Source: Bifidobacterium tibiigranuli
Lineage (GTDB): Bacteria > Actinomycetota > Actinomycetes > Actinomycetales > Bifidobacteriaceae
DNA length: 64,000 nucleotides
NCBI RefSeq assembly: GCF_009371885.1
Contig: NZ_QLZA01000009.1
Location: 109,590 to 173,589 of the forward strand
Direction: 5' to 3'
Shown here: piece by piece, positions 24,731 to 33,881 of the stretch
How the letters are laid out: every line of letters begins with the position of its first letter
How positions within the stretch are numbered: position 1 is the first letter of the stretch
Notes under the pieces: generated by a model
What the model was told of the DNA's origin: nothing
What the model saw: the letters and a program-made list of their open reading frames with translations, nothing else
Database searches by the model: none
Made by a program: the position numbers and the translations under genes

Positions 24731-26182
24731 ATGGCTGGTCTTATGAATAACAAGCAATCTCAGCATGGGCAGCGGAAGCTTGCTGCCGACCAATTGGATA
24801 CACCGCATGTCGTGTTCTTCGTGCTTGCAGCGGTCGCGCCGCTGACGGGCATGGTGGTGGTCACGGCGCTCGGCATCGCGCTCGGCAACGGCGGCGGCAT
24901 GCCGGTATCGTTCATAGCCGTCGCCGCGATTATGCTGTTCTTCGCCTGCGGGTACGCCCAGATGGCGAAGCGGTTCGTCAATGCCGGCGGCTTCTACAGC
25001 TACACGGTTCGCTCGCTAGGCAACAAGGTGGGCCTTGCCGCTGGCATCATCGCGCTGCTGGGCTACAACGGCTTCGATATCGGCGGCTTCGGCACGGTGG
25101 GGTTCTACTTCCAGAACATCATTGGTGACTTGACGGGCTTCAAGATGTCTTGGATGGTCTGGTCGGTGATCGCGGCGCTGGCTGTTTTCATCATCACCAG
25201 AGAGGGCGCCGCCATCAGCTCGAAGGTGCTTGGCGTGTCCTTGGCGCTCGAGATGCTCGTGCTGCTCGTCCTGGACTTCACGATACTGTTCAAGCACGGG
25301 TTCTCCTGGCGGGCATTCGATCCCCATGTCTTCACCAAAGGCTCGCTTGGGCTTGGGCTGCTGTTCGCGGGCAATGGCTACATCGGCTTCGAGGCGACAA
25401 GCCTGTATTCCGAGGAGGCGAAGGACCCACGCCGCACTGTGCCGCGTGCGACGTATTGGGCGATTTCAATCATCGGCGTCTTCGCCGCATTCACCACATG
25501 GGCGTTCGTCAGCGCTCTAGGCGTTGACCAGGCCCAGAGCAAGGGCCTGGCTCACCTGGACGCGGGCGACCTCATCTTCTCGATTGCCAATGAATACCTG
25601 GGCAAGCCCTACACGGCACTGATGGAGGTTCTGCTGCTGCTCAGCTTGTTCGCAGCCCAGCTCGCTCTGCACAACTCCGCCACGCGCTATATCTATGCGA
25701 TGGGGCGCAGCGGCGTGCTGCCCCGTGTGCTCGGCAATACGCGCGATAGCAACGGCGCCCCGGCGAACGCTTCACTGTTCCAGGTCATCGTCTCGATGAT
25801 CTTCGTGTTCGCGTTCTTCCTTTCGGGGCTGCCGCCCATGCTCTTCATCGTTCCTGCGATGACCGGCTTCGGCACGCTATGCATCATCGTGCTGCAGTTC
25901 ATCGCCTCAATCGCGATCATCGTGTACTTCCGCAAGGTGAAGGACCGAGACTATCTCAGGATGCTCGCCTTCCCGGTCATCGGCACCATAGGCCTCGGCG
26001 CCATCAGCGCGCTGGCAATCACGAATTTCAGCACCATGGCCGGCTCGGATTCCAAAGTCATCGCGCTGCTGCCATGGCTGCTCCCCATCGGTGCGGTCGC
26101 AGGCTACGCCTACGCCGCGTGGCTGCAGCGTAAGAAGCCAGCCGTGTACGCCGCCATCAGCCTAGAGCCGGAGGAGCTGTGA
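24731..26182 (+). CDS. APC-superfamily amino-acid/amine permease
   Basis: A 483-residue membrane protein with about 12 hydrophobic helices. The first helices carry the APC pattern (FFVLAAVAPLTGMVVV, then YAQMAKRFVNAGGFYSYTVRSLG), and GNGYIGFEATSLYSEEAKDPRRTVPRA is the conserved helix 6-loop region. It probably imports an amine or amino acid used by the flanking aminotransferase. It has GAAAGGGAAAGG upstream. Its TGA stop overlaps the ATG of the kinase gene (TGATG). Confidence 0.87.
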   Translation: MAGLMNNKQSQHGQRKLAADQLDTPHVVFFVLAAVAPLTGMVVVTALGIALGNGGGMPVSFIAVAAIMLFFACGYAQMAKRFVNAGGFYSYTVRSLGNKVGLAAGIIALLGYNGFDIGGFGTVGFYFQNIIGDLTGFKMSWMVWSVIAALAVFIITREGAAISSKVLGVSLALEMLVLLVLDFTILFKHGFSWRAFDPHVFTKGSLGLGLLFAGNGYIGFEATSLYSEEAKDPRRTVPRATYWAISIIGVFAAFTTWAFVSALGVDQAQSKGLAHLDAGDLIFSIANEYLGKPYTALMEVLLLLSLFAAQLALHNSATRYIYAMGRSGVLPRVLGNTRDSNGAPANASLFQVIVSMIFVFAFFLSGLPPMLFIVPAMTGFGTLCIIVLQFIASIAIIVYFRKVKDRDYLRMLAFPVIGTIGLGAISALAITNFSTMAGSDSKVIALLPWLLPIGAVAGYAYAAWLQRKKPAVYAAISLEPEEL

Positions 26183-27345
26183 TGCGGCCAGAGTATGCCG
26201 CTAGTCCTGGTACGGCGAATACCGGTGCCGGGACTGGCATCGGCGCTGGCGTGGATGTCGACGCCGAGGAGGAAGTCCCTTCGGATATCTGGCATGCAGT
26301 GCACGCCGCATGCCACCGGTGGGGATTCGAGAACGCGGATGCGCGGCTGATCAAGCACCGGGAGAATTGGATTTTCCGCGTTTCGTTTCAGGGCCGCGAC
26401 TACGCCCTGCGCATTCATCGCCCGGGGTACCAGTCGCTTGCAGGCGTCCAATGCGAGATGGACATTCTGCGGGCGCTCGCCGAAAGCGGGTTCCCCTCGG
26501 TTGTGCCATGTGCGTCTGCCGGTGACGATTCGGGCGGCTCGAACCCGGTCGGCTCGGGCGATACAGGCGATTCAAGCAGCTCGGGCCGTTCAGGAAGGCT
26601 CGTGGAGACCATTCTCGTAGGTGGGCAATCGTATATCGTCGACGTGCAGGAGTGGCTGTATGAGGCCGCTCAGCTCGGTACCACCGAAGCGATGTTCCTG
26701 GGGACAGACGTCCCGGATTTGGCGAGTTTCGAGCGATTGGGCGCGCTGACCGCGACGATGCACGGCGTGCTCGCCCGTGATGTGGAGCACGGCGGCATCG
26801 ATGCGTCCTCGCGCGGAAAATGGGATGTGGAAGGCCTCGCCGGGCCAGATTTTCTGTGGGGAGACCCACGCGGGCTGGTCGACGACGTGGCGGATGCTTC
26901 GCTCATCGAAACGGCACTCAGTGGGATACGTTCCCGGCTTCGTCAGCTTGGCTACGGCGGGCAAGGCTACGGCCTGATCCATGGGGACCTGACCATGGAA
27001 AACGTGCTGCTGCTCAATGGCGAATTCATGATCATCGACTTCGATGACGCAGGCAGCGGCTGGTATCTGTTCGACCTAGCGACGCCGTTGGCCTTCATGA
27101 TATCGTCGGCTCAATTCCCGCGCTACGAAGCGGCCGTGCTCGACGGCTACGAAAGCGTCAGGGCCATCAGCGCGCAGGAGCGGGCGGCATGGCCGTCGAT
27201 ACTGCTAGCAAGGGTGCTGACATACCTGAGCTGGGCCGCCGGGCGGCGCGGCGAGGAGACCGCGGAGTTTCTGCATGACACATACATGCCGTGCGCTCTG
27301 GAAATGACGAGGAAGTATGTTGTATCGATGACCGCCAATCAGTGA
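26182..27345 (+). CDS. Aminoglycoside-phosphotransferase-fold small-molecule kinase
   Basis: A 387-residue kinase-like protein. The nucleotide-binding strand is WIFRVSFQGRDYALRIH, the catalytic loop LIHGDLTMENVL and the metal-binding IDFDDAGSGWYLFDLA. The family includes choline, ethanolamine, homoserine and hydroxylysine kinases. A Gly/Ser/Asp-rich insert (about residues 114-140) separates the N and C lobes. GGAGGAG precedes the ATG, which overlaps the permease stop, so the pair is coupled. Together with a class III aminotransferase relative and an amine permease this suggests phosphorylation of an amino alcohol or hydroxy-amino acid. Confidence 0.78.
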   Translation: MRPEYAASPGTANTGAGTGIGAGVDVDAEEEVPSDIWHAVHAACHRWGFENADARLIKHRENWIFRVSFQGRDYALRIHRPGYQSLAGVQCEMDILRALAESGFPSVVPCASAGDDSGGSNPVGSGDTGDSSSSGRSGRLVETILVGGQSYIVDVQEWLYEAAQLGTTEAMFLGTDVPDLASFERLGALTATMHGVLARDVEHGGIDASSRGKWDVEGLAGPDFLWGDPRGLVDDVADASLIETALSGIRSRLRQLGYGGQGYGLIHGDLTMENVLLLNGEFMIIDFDDAGSGWYLFDLATPLAFMISSAQFPRYEAAVLDGYESVRAISAQERAAWPSILLARVLTYLSWAAGRRGEETAEFLHDTYMPCALEMTRKYVVSMTANQ

Positions 27346-27421
27346 CGGCGGTCAGTGACGGCGATTGCAACGGCCTCAGAGACGGCAACAGGGGCGACAA
27401 CAACAGCGAAGGAGCGCGGCG

Positions 27422-28303
27422 ATGGCTGAAAGAGATGATATGGCTCAGAAGAACGCGACTGCTCTCATGCGCGGCGAGCAGCAGAGCGCAGGGCATCGGG
27501 GACATGCCTCAGTCGCTGACGAATGGGAGTCGACGGCCGAGCCGGCAGCCAGCCGCGATTTCGCCGGGAAACGTGTTCTCATCACCGGAGCCGGGTCGGG
27601 CATAGGCCTTGCAACCGCGCACGCTCTGGCGCGTGCCGGCGCATCGATTGGAGCTGTCGTGCGCAGCGCGAAATCCGAAGAGGCGGTGCGGCAGGCCTGC
27701 GTGATGAGTCCCAATGTTGCGACGGCGTTGGCAGATGTGCAGGACGAGGCTGGTTTCTCGGCGGCGGTGGAGCGCCTTGCCGCCGCGCTTGGCGGCATCG
27801 ACGCCGTGGTGGCCAGCGCCGGCATCAGTGGCCCATTCGGCGCATCGGTCGGTGAGATAAGCGCCGTATCCTTCGCCGAAGTGCTCAACGTAAACGTGGT
27901 CGGCAGCTTCCTGGCGGTCAAGGCCGCGCTGCCATTCCTGCGCCAAAGCCCATCCGCTTCGGCAGTTATCGTGGGTTCTGACTCCGGCTTCGTGGTCGCG
28001 CCGGGGATGCTGCCCTATGTGGCCTCGAAGGGCGCAATCAGGCAGCTGACCGCCGCCCTGAGCTACGAGCTGTACGAGGATGGCATCCGCGTCAATGCGG
28101 TGTGCCCCTCGGTCGTCGATACTCCCATGTCGCGCCGCGACCTGCAGCAGGAGTCGTTCAGCGATGCCGAGTTCCCGGTCCAATCCGCCCACGACGTGGC
28201 GAATGTCATCTGCTATCTGCTTTCGGACAAGGCGAGAACCGTCAATGGGGTGTCCCTGCTCAGCGATTTCGGATACGCCCGGCGCTCAAGCTTCCCCGCC
28301 TAG
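27422..28303 (+). CDS. Short-chain dehydrogenase/reductase
   Basis: A 293-residue classical SDR. TGAGSGIG near residue 50 binds NAD(P), ASAGISG is the structural NAG-type motif, and S-x12-YVASKGA supplies the Ser-Tyr-Lys active site. The N-terminal ~40 residues are extra to the fold. ATG 27422 is chosen for GAAGGAG seven bases upstream. It is the last gene before a strong terminator and may oxidise or reduce the carbonyl product of the aminotransferase or lyase step. Confidence 0.83.
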   Translation: MAERDDMAQKNATALMRGEQQSAGHRGHASVADEWESTAEPAASRDFAGKRVLITGAGSGIGLATAHALARAGASIGAVVRSAKSEEAVRQACVMSPNVATALADVQDEAGFSAAVERLAAALGGIDAVVASAGISGPFGASVGEISAVSFAEVLNVNVVGSFLAVKAALPFLRQSPSASAVIVGSDSGFVVAPGMLPYVASKGAIRQLTAALSYELYEDGIRVNAVCPSVVDTPMSRRDLQQESFSDAEFPVQSAHDVANVICYLLSDKARTVNGVSLLSDFGYARRSSFPA

Positions 28304-28322
28304 CGCATTCGTCCCAGAACCT

Positions 28323-28360
28323 AACAGGCCGGTCTTCGAGCAATCGAAGACCGGCCTGTT
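28323..28360. terminator. Bidirectional terminator with GCAA loop
   Basis: AACAGGCCGGTCTTCGA (28323-28339) pairs perfectly with 28344-28360 around a GCAA tetraloop, then TTT. It separates the SDR (+) from the amidase (-). Confidence 0.88.
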
Positions 28361-28398
28361 TCACGCCATAATGTCTTACGGCACCTACAGCGCAGCAT

Positions 28399-29850
28399 TC
28401 ACAGCGCGGGATGAATCGACGAGAATCCTGTGATGTCTTCGAGTGTTTGTGCCACGCGCAGCAGCAGGTTCTCGGAACCGATTGGCCCGACGACCTGGAG
28501 GCCAACGGGCAGTCCCTCGGGGGAGAATCCTGCAGGCACGCTGAGCGCGGGAACGTCCATCGCGGAGACCACGCATACCGAGCGCATCCAATCCAGATAA
28601 TCCGACATCGGCTGGTCGTTGATCTGCGTAGGATAGCGCCATTCAGCGGGGAAGGGGAGCACCTGTGTGGTTGGGGTGATCCAGAGGTCGTAGCGATTGA
28701 AATAATCGCGCACGCAACCCTCCAGCCGAGTTCTGGTACGGGCCAGCTCACGCAGGTCGCCGGCCGTCTGCCGCGTGCCGGCTGCGACGTTCTCGCGCAT
28801 TTCCGGCTTGACCTGTTCGGGGTTGGCACGAACCAGCTCGCCCCATGCGAATTCGAAATCATTTGCGCGGGTCTGGCGGAAGACATAGTCCGCGCAGGAG
28901 ATGTTCGGTGCCGCTTCCTCGATATGAGCGCCTTCCTGCGCGAGCGCTGCCAAGGCCTGCTTGCAGACCGCCGCGACCTGCGGCTCGATGGGCATATCCA
29001 ATCCGACGGTTGGCGAGTATCCGATGCGCAGTCCTTTCACCCCTTGGTGCAGCGTGCGCTCGGTGTCCGTCCACTGCGCATTCATGGAATACGGCACTCG
29101 CGGATCGGGGCCGGACAGCAGGCTCATCATCAGCGCTATATCGGCCGTTTCACGGGCCATGGGTCCGGTGCATCCCAGCCACGCCCACGAATCGGGGGAT
29201 GGGTTGGGAATTTGGCCGCGCGATGGCCGCAGGCCCAGCACATTGCAGAACGCGGCCGGGACTCGCAGCGATCCTGCCATATCGGAGCCGTCGCCTATGG
29301 GCTGGATGCCTGCCGCAAGCGAAGCGGCGACGCCGCCGCTCGATCCGCCTGGGCTGCGCGTCAGGTCATAGGGGTTGCGCGTGATGCCGTTCACCTCGTT
29401 AAAAGTATGGGCACCGGCCGCGAATTCGGGCACATTGCTTTTCCCGGTCAGGACTGCGCCTGCGGCCCTGAGCCTGGCCACGATGACGCTGTCCTGCTTG
29501 GCGATGTTGCCCTGCAGCAGCGGGGATCCCCAGGTGCTGGGCATGCCTGCGGTGTCGTTGCAGTCCTTGTTGGTCATGGGCACTCCGTGCAGCGCCCCGA
29601 GCGGTTCGCCGGCGGCCTGGCGCGCGTCGGCGAGTTCGGCCTGCCTCCACGCAGACTCGCGGTCCTCGTAGATAATCGCATTGAGCTGGGGATTCACGGC
29701 GTCGATGTGAGCCCAATGGGCGCGCAGAGCCTCGCGTGCCAACAGTTCGCCGCTGCGAATCAGCGACGCAAGCTGCCGGGCCGACATCCAGCGCAAATCG
29801 TCATCCACGTCGCCACTCACGGTGTCAGTGTCCTTCATAATGCTAGTCAT
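28399..29850 (-). CDS. Amidase signature enzyme (cluster 1)
   Basis: A 483-residue amidase. The Ser-cisSer-Lys triad is visible: Lys95 in PMTNKD, the SPGGSSGG loop (about 166-173) and Ser194 in GSDMAGSLR. The family hydrolyses amides to acid and ammonia. ATG 29850 has AGGAG six bases upstream; an ATG 18 codons earlier has none. It is the last gene of an operon with a NitT/TauT-type ABC importer, so its substrate is probably the imported amide. A second importer-amidase pair lies at 52.9-57.2 kb. Confidence 0.88.
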   Translation of the reverse strand: MTSIMKDTDTVSGDVDDDLRWMSARQLASLIRSGELLAREALRAHWAHIDAVNPQLNAIIYEDRESAWRQAELADARQAAGEPLGALHGVPMTNKDCNDTAGMPSTWGSPLLQGNIAKQDSVIVARLRAAGAVLTGKSNVPEFAAGAHTFNEVNGITRNPYDLTRSPGGSSGGVAASLAAGIQPIGDGSDMAGSLRVPAAFCNVLGLRPSRGQIPNPSPDSWAWLGCTGPMARETADIALMMSLLSGPDPRVPYSMNAQWTDTERTLHQGVKGLRIGYSPTVGLDMPIEPQVAAVCKQALAALAQEGAHIEEAAPNISCADYVFRQTRANDFEFAWGELVRANPEQVKPEMRENVAAGTRQTAGDLRELARTRTRLEGCVRDYFNRYDLWITPTTQVLPFPAEWRYPTQINDQPMSDYLDWMRSVCVVSAMDVPALSVPAGFSPEGLPVGLQVVGPIGSENLLLRVAQTLEDITGFSSIHPAL

Positions 29851-29932
29851 GTCTGCTCCTGCATGTTCTGCGTGGCTGAGATAGGACGGCTTGAGGCTGG
29901 CCATACCGTGCTGTTTCTGCCTGCGCCGTCGT

Positions 29933-30709
29933 TCACTGTTTTCCGTTTTTGATCAGCTCCAAGATCGAGGTCCTCGTCTGCGCGAAGTCGGCTCGGGAGC
30001 GGGTCGTGATCTGGTCGCGCGGGACGGGCAGGTCGATGTCGAGGATGCTGGTGACGATGGCTGGCTTCTGCCCAAGCACGACGACGCGATTGCTCAGGTA
30101 GACCGCCTCGTCGATGTCATGGGTGACGATGACGATCGTCATGCCCAGGCTGTCGCGAATCTGCAGGCAGAGATCTTCCAATTCGAATCTGGTCTGCGCA
30201 TCCACGGAGGCGAAGGGCTCATCCATGATGAGGACATCCGGCCGGAACGCAAGAGCGCGGGCGATGGCCACGCGCTGCTGCATGCCGCCGGAGAGCTGCC
30301 ACGGGTATTTCTCGGAGGCATTGTGCATGCCCACCGAATCCAGCGCCGAATGAATGCGCTGCTCCGCCTCGTCCTTCGGCAGGTGCATATGGCGCAGCGG
30401 CAGGCGCACGTTCTTCTCCACATTCAGCCAGGGCATCAGAGACCTTGTGTACTCCTGGAACACCAAAGCCATTTCAGGCGGCGGGCCTTCGATCTCCCGA
30501 CCGTTGATCTTCGCGCTGCCCGAGGTCATGGGCTGCAGACCGGTCGGGCATTTGAGCAGGGTGGTCTTGCCGATGCCCGACGGCCCAACGATGGACACCA
30601 CTTCGCCGGCCTTGACATCGAAGGTCAGATCGGCGATGACTTGCACGCTGCCGGTGCGCGTGGCGTAGGATTTCGAAAGATGATCGATGATGAGCTGGCT
30701 GTCTGCCAT
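29933..30709 (-). CDS. NitT/TauT-type ABC transporter ATP-binding protein (cluster 1)
   Basis: A 258-residue ATPase of the nitrate/sulfonate/taurine/thiamin-precursor family. Walker A GPSGIGKTT, signature LSGGMQQRVAIARAL, Walker B VLIMDEPFASVD, and VTHDIDEAVYLSNRVVVL are all present. AAGGAG precedes the ATG. The segment after Walker A reads LLKCPTGLQP, where LLR-x-x-AGL is usual. It powers the two permeases encoded upstream. Confidence 0.88.
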   Translation of the reverse strand: MADSQLIIDHLSKSYATRTGSVQVIADLTFDVKAGEVVSIVGPSGIGKTTLLKCPTGLQPMTSGSAKINGREIEGPPPEMALVFQEYTRSLMPWLNVEKNVRLPLRHMHLPKDEAEQRIHSALDSVGMHNASEKYPWQLSGGMQQRVAIARALAFRPDVLIMDEPFASVDAQTRFELEDLCLQIRDSLGMTIVIVTHDIDEAVYLSNRVVVLGQKPAIVTSILDIDLPVPRDQITTRSRADFAQTRTSILELIKNGKQ

Positions 30710-30770
30710 GCGGGTCTCCTTAACTGCGGATATGCAATGAAGCGAATGATGACGGTGCGAATTCCAAGCG

Positions 30771-31619
30771 CTATTCGGCGGACTCGCTTTGCTGGGCGCC
30801 CCGATACCAGGACAGCACTCGGTTCTGAACCAGCGTGAACAGCAGATTCACGAGGTACCCCAGGATGCCGAGCAGCAGAATGCCCGCCCACATGCCCTTC
30901 GCGTCGAAGCTCTTCTGCGCGAGCATCGTCAGCGCGCCGATGCCATGGGCCGATCCCAGCATCTCGCTGGTGATCATAACGATGAAGGCGACCTGCAAAC
31001 TGACGACCGCGCCCGAGAAGATCTGCGGGGAAGCGGCGGGCAGATACACCCAGCGCAGGCGCTCCCAAGGGGTCAGTCGGTAGACCCGCGCCGTTTCGAG
31101 CAGCAGCGGCTCTGTGCCCCGCGCGCCGTCGACCGTGGAGATGAGCACCGGGAAGAGGGCCGAGAGCGCAATGGCGAAGACCCGGACGCCATTGCCGAAA
31201 CCGAAGAGGGCGACGAAGATGGGCAGCAGCGCCACCGCAGGAATCGAGCGAATGAACTGCAGCACCGGGTCGAGCATCGCATGCGGCGGCCATACCAAGG
31301 CAAGCAGTATACCGAGCGCGATCCCTACGACGCAGGCGATGATATAGGCTATGGAGAAGTTCACGATGCTCGGGATGACATCGCTGCCGAACTTGTCGAA
31401 CAGCCACAGCTTGCGAAACTCTATGAGAATCTCGCGCAACGACGGGAAGAATGGGTTCTGCGAGTTCTGCGAGCCGAACCACCATGCGGCCAGAGCCGCA
31501 ATCGGCGTGCCTATCTCCAAGACTCGAAGAGCGATGCGTCGAGCGCGGACCCGGCGTTTGCGGCTGAGCGCAAGCTCATCGTTTGCGTTCATGGTTGTGT
31601 TCACTGCTGCCTCGTTCAT
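30771..31619 (-). CDS. NitT/TauT-type ABC transporter permease (cluster 1, second)
   Basis: A 282-residue membrane permease with about six helices and the EAA-type loop ETARVYRLTPWERLRWVYLPAASPQIFSG. Start at 31619 is set by an ATGA overlap with the preceding permease gene and GAGGGGAG upstream; a longer frame to 31895 is not preferred because it would run through the neighbouring gene. An N-terminal basic stretch (ALSRKRRVRARRIALR) precedes the first helix. It pairs with the other permease as a heterodimer. Confidence 0.84.
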   Translation of the reverse strand: MNEAAVNTTMNANDELALSRKRRVRARRIALRVLEIGTPIAALAAWWFGSQNSQNPFFPSLREILIEFRKLWLFDKFGSDVIPSIVNFSIAYIIACVVGIALGILLALVWPPHAMLDPVLQFIRSIPAVALLPIFVALFGFGNGVRVFAIALSALFPVLISTVDGARGTEPLLLETARVYRLTPWERLRWVYLPAASPQIFSGAVVSLQVAFIVMITSEMLGSAHGIGALTMLAQKSFDAKGMWAGILLLGILGYLVNLLFTLVQNRVLSWYRGAQQSESAE

Positions 31620-32407
31620 GACTGCTCCCCTCGGTACGAGCTGTGCCAATGTAGAAGACGACGTTCGATGGATACGGATGCGGCCTGCGTGGCCATCCCC
31701 ATACATCCCAGCACCAGCACATAGGCGAAAAGCGTGTCGCTGCGGCCGACGGTCTGTGCAACGGACAGGGCGTTGCCGATGCCTGGCGCGCCTCCCAGCA
31801 TGCCGGCCACGACTGCCATGATGAGCGTGACTGGCGCGGCCACTCTCATCGCGGTGCCGATATAGGGCGAGGCTCCGGGGAGGATGACGCGCCACAGTAT
31901 CTCGCGCGACGACATGCCGAACGATCGCGCGGTGTTGCGCATGACCGGATCGACCGATTCGACGCCGGCGGCGGTTTGGGCGGTGATGGGCAGCATGACG
32001 CCGAAGATGACAAGGAAGATGCCCATTTTCGTCGTGGGGCCGAAGACCATCATCGCCAGCGGAAGAATGACGATTGCGGGGATGGGGCGCAGGAATTCCA
32101 GCAGAATGCGTGTGGCCGCCTGCACCGGCGCGAATATGCCGATGGCGATGCCGAGCGCCACGCCTGCCACGGCCGCAATCGCCCAGCCGGCCAGCGCGAT
32201 GACGAGGGTCAGGGCCACGCCAATCCAGAACGAACCCTGCACCACCAGCTCCCTTAGAGCGCTCACCACGTCAGGTATCGAGGGGAGCGCCGATTTCGAG
32301 ACCACCTTGGTCGAGCCCCACTGCCATGCGATCAGCAGCAGGATGATGCCGATCGCGCCGTATGCGAGCGTGGCGGTTCGTGACGGAGTCGTCAGATGTG
32401 ACTTCAT
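31616..32407 (-). CDS. NitT/TauT-type ABC transporter permease (cluster 1, first)
   Basis: A 263-residue permease with about six helices and the EAA loop NTARSFGMSSREILWRVILPGASPYIGTAMR. AAAGGA precedes the ATG. Coupled by ATGA to the next permease gene. A tandem pair of distinct permeases is unusual for this importer family, which more often uses one permease as a homodimer. Confidence 0.85.
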   Translation of the reverse strand: MKSHLTTPSRTATLAYGAIGIILLLIAWQWGSTKVVSKSALPSIPDVVSALRELVVQGSFWIGVALTLVIALAGWAIAAVAGVALGIAIGIFAPVQAATRILLEFLRPIPAIVILPLAMMVFGPTTKMGIFLVIFGVMLPITAQTAAGVESVDPVMRNTARSFGMSSREILWRVILPGASPYIGTAMRVAAPVTLIMAVVAGMLGGAPGIGNALSVAQTVGRSDTLFAYVLVLGCMGMATQAASVSIERRLLHWHSSYRGEQS

Positions 32408-32434
32408 GGCATATGTCCTTTGTGAAAGGCGGAA

Positions 32435-33457
32435 TTACTGTATGCCGGCGGCGGGAGGGGTGATGAGCGTGGAGGTGTTGATGGGCTTGGGGAAGAATCC
32501 GATGTCGACCAGCTTCTGATCGACCTGGGTGAGCTGTCCCTTGTCGATCGTCGACGGCCAGTACGAATGCGGCATGTCCTTGGGGTCGACCTTCGATCCG
32601 GTGCGCTTGATGACGTGAGCCTTGGCTTCGTCGATGTGGTCGTTGGCGTATTGGGCGGACTTGGCTATCGCTCGCTGGAAGCGCTTGACCGTGTCGGGGT
32701 TCTTCTTGGCCCAGGACTGGGAGGCAACCCAGGCGCTCGTGGCCGAACCCTTCGGGAAGAAGACGGCGCTGGGATTCATGACGCGTTTGAGGCCGGCCTG
32801 ATCGGCCTGCAGCGTGAAGGGGCTGGCGAGGAACGCCGCATCGACCTGATTGCTTTTCAGCGCAGTGAGGGCCGGCACGAAGCCCAAGCTGAGCCATTTG
32901 ATGCCCTTGGTATCGACTCCGGCCTCATGCAGCACGGACGTGATGGTGGCGTCCGGCTGGGCCTTGAGCTGGGGGACCGCGATGGTCGCGTTCTTCAAAC
33001 CCTTCATGTCGGTGATGCCGCTGCCCTTGCTCGTGTATACGCCGACCGAGGTGTAGTTTCGCTGCTGGTCCAAGGGGGCGTCGGCGGCCTTCGGATTGAT
33101 GCCGTCGGAAGGCGCGACCATCGTGAGCTTGACGCCCTGGCGCGCGGACTGCAGCACCCCGATTGTGGTGTCGAAGGCAAGTTCGAGGTTCCCGGACTGC
33201 GTGGCCGCGATGGCGGAGGATACGTCGGGAAGGTCCACGATTTTGACGTCCAGCCCCTCGGCCTTGAAGAACCCGTGCTCCACGCCCAGATACAGCGGCT
33301 CGGCGGCGATGGAGCTCTCGCTTTGCACGCGGATGGTCACTGTTTTGGTGCCTGAAGAGCTTGCGCTGCTTGAGGACGATCCTCCGCAGGCGGCGAGGCT
33401 GATTGATGCGGCGGCGGCGATCGCCGTGATGAAGATGCGCCTGATGTGTCGGTTCAC
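32435..33457 (-). CDS. NMT1/TauA-type substrate-binding lipoprotein (cluster 1)
   Basis: A 340-residue lipoprotein. Signal peptide with Cys24 in SLAAC and a Ser-rich linker, then the NMT1/SsuA-like fold: AAEPLYLGVEHGFFKAEGLDVKIVDLP, GNLELAFDTTIGVL, and GLKNATIAVPQLKAQPDA. Family members bind nitrate, taurine, alkanesulfonates, thiamin precursors or aromatic acids. The start is GTG at 33457 with AAGGAG five bases upstream; no ATG fits the signal peptide. First gene of the importer-amidase operon, divergent from a GntR regulator. Confidence 0.86.
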   Translation of the reverse strand: MNRHIRRIFITAIAAAASISLAACGGSSSSSASSSGTKTVTIRVQSESSIAAEPLYLGVEHGFFKAEGLDVKIVDLPDVSSAIAATQSGNLELAFDTTIGVLQSARQGVKLTMVAPSDGINPKAADAPLDQQRNYTSVGVYTSKGSGITDMKGLKNATIAVPQLKAQPDATITSVLHEAGVDTKGIKWLSLGFVPALTALKSNQVDAAFLASPFTLQADQAGLKRVMNPSAVFFPKGSATSAWVASQSWAKKNPDTVKRFQRAIAKSAQYANDHIDEAKAHVIKRTGSKVDPKDMPHSYWPSTIDKGQLTQVDQKLVDIGFFPKPINTSTLITPPAAGIQ

Positions 33458-33654
33458 GAGTGCTCCTTGAGTCGGATGCTGGGGGAATGGGGTTTGGTGC
33501 ATTCCGGGAATGCTGATTGCGAGGACAGGAATCTGACGAAACAGCATGGGATTTGCGTCGAGACGTCGAGACGACTTGATGAGGAGCTGAACGACGAGCC
33601 CTACAGTTGCTGGCTGTTGGCTGAAATATTAATGAGCAGTTGAATACAAAAGAT

Positions 33655-33673
33655 TTCCCATGTATTATGGGAA
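33655..33673. promoter_or_regulatory. Candidate GntR operator
   Basis: TTCCCAT (33655-33661) and ATGGGAA (33667-33673) form a 7-bp dyad with a 5-bp spacer in the 424-bp gap between the divergent importer operon and the GntR gene. No gene is seen in this gap. Size and position fit a GntR dimer site. Confidence 0.45.
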
Positions 33674-33881
33674 TATTGCGTCATAGCATTTTGAAGGAAC
33701 TGTATTGGGAGAGTGTATATATAAGGAATCGAGCAGATGAAATAATGCTGAACTACCGTTATATATGAGCGCTTGCTATGTTTAATATTTCCTGTAGTAG
33801 GCCGTGTCGGGCCACACGTAATCATCTTCTGGTAGGCATGGCGGTACAGGATATGCGGCGAGAGGAAGAAGCGAGAAGAAT

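Noticed and set aside
28411..29952. 513-codon plus-strand frame
   Set aside because: Antisense of the amidase, which has all catalytic residues on the minus strand.
30771..31895. N-terminally extended permease (374 residues)
   Set aside because: The extra 92 residues are Arg/His-rich and overlap the upstream permease gene; the ATGA overlap at 31616-31619 gives a clean start.
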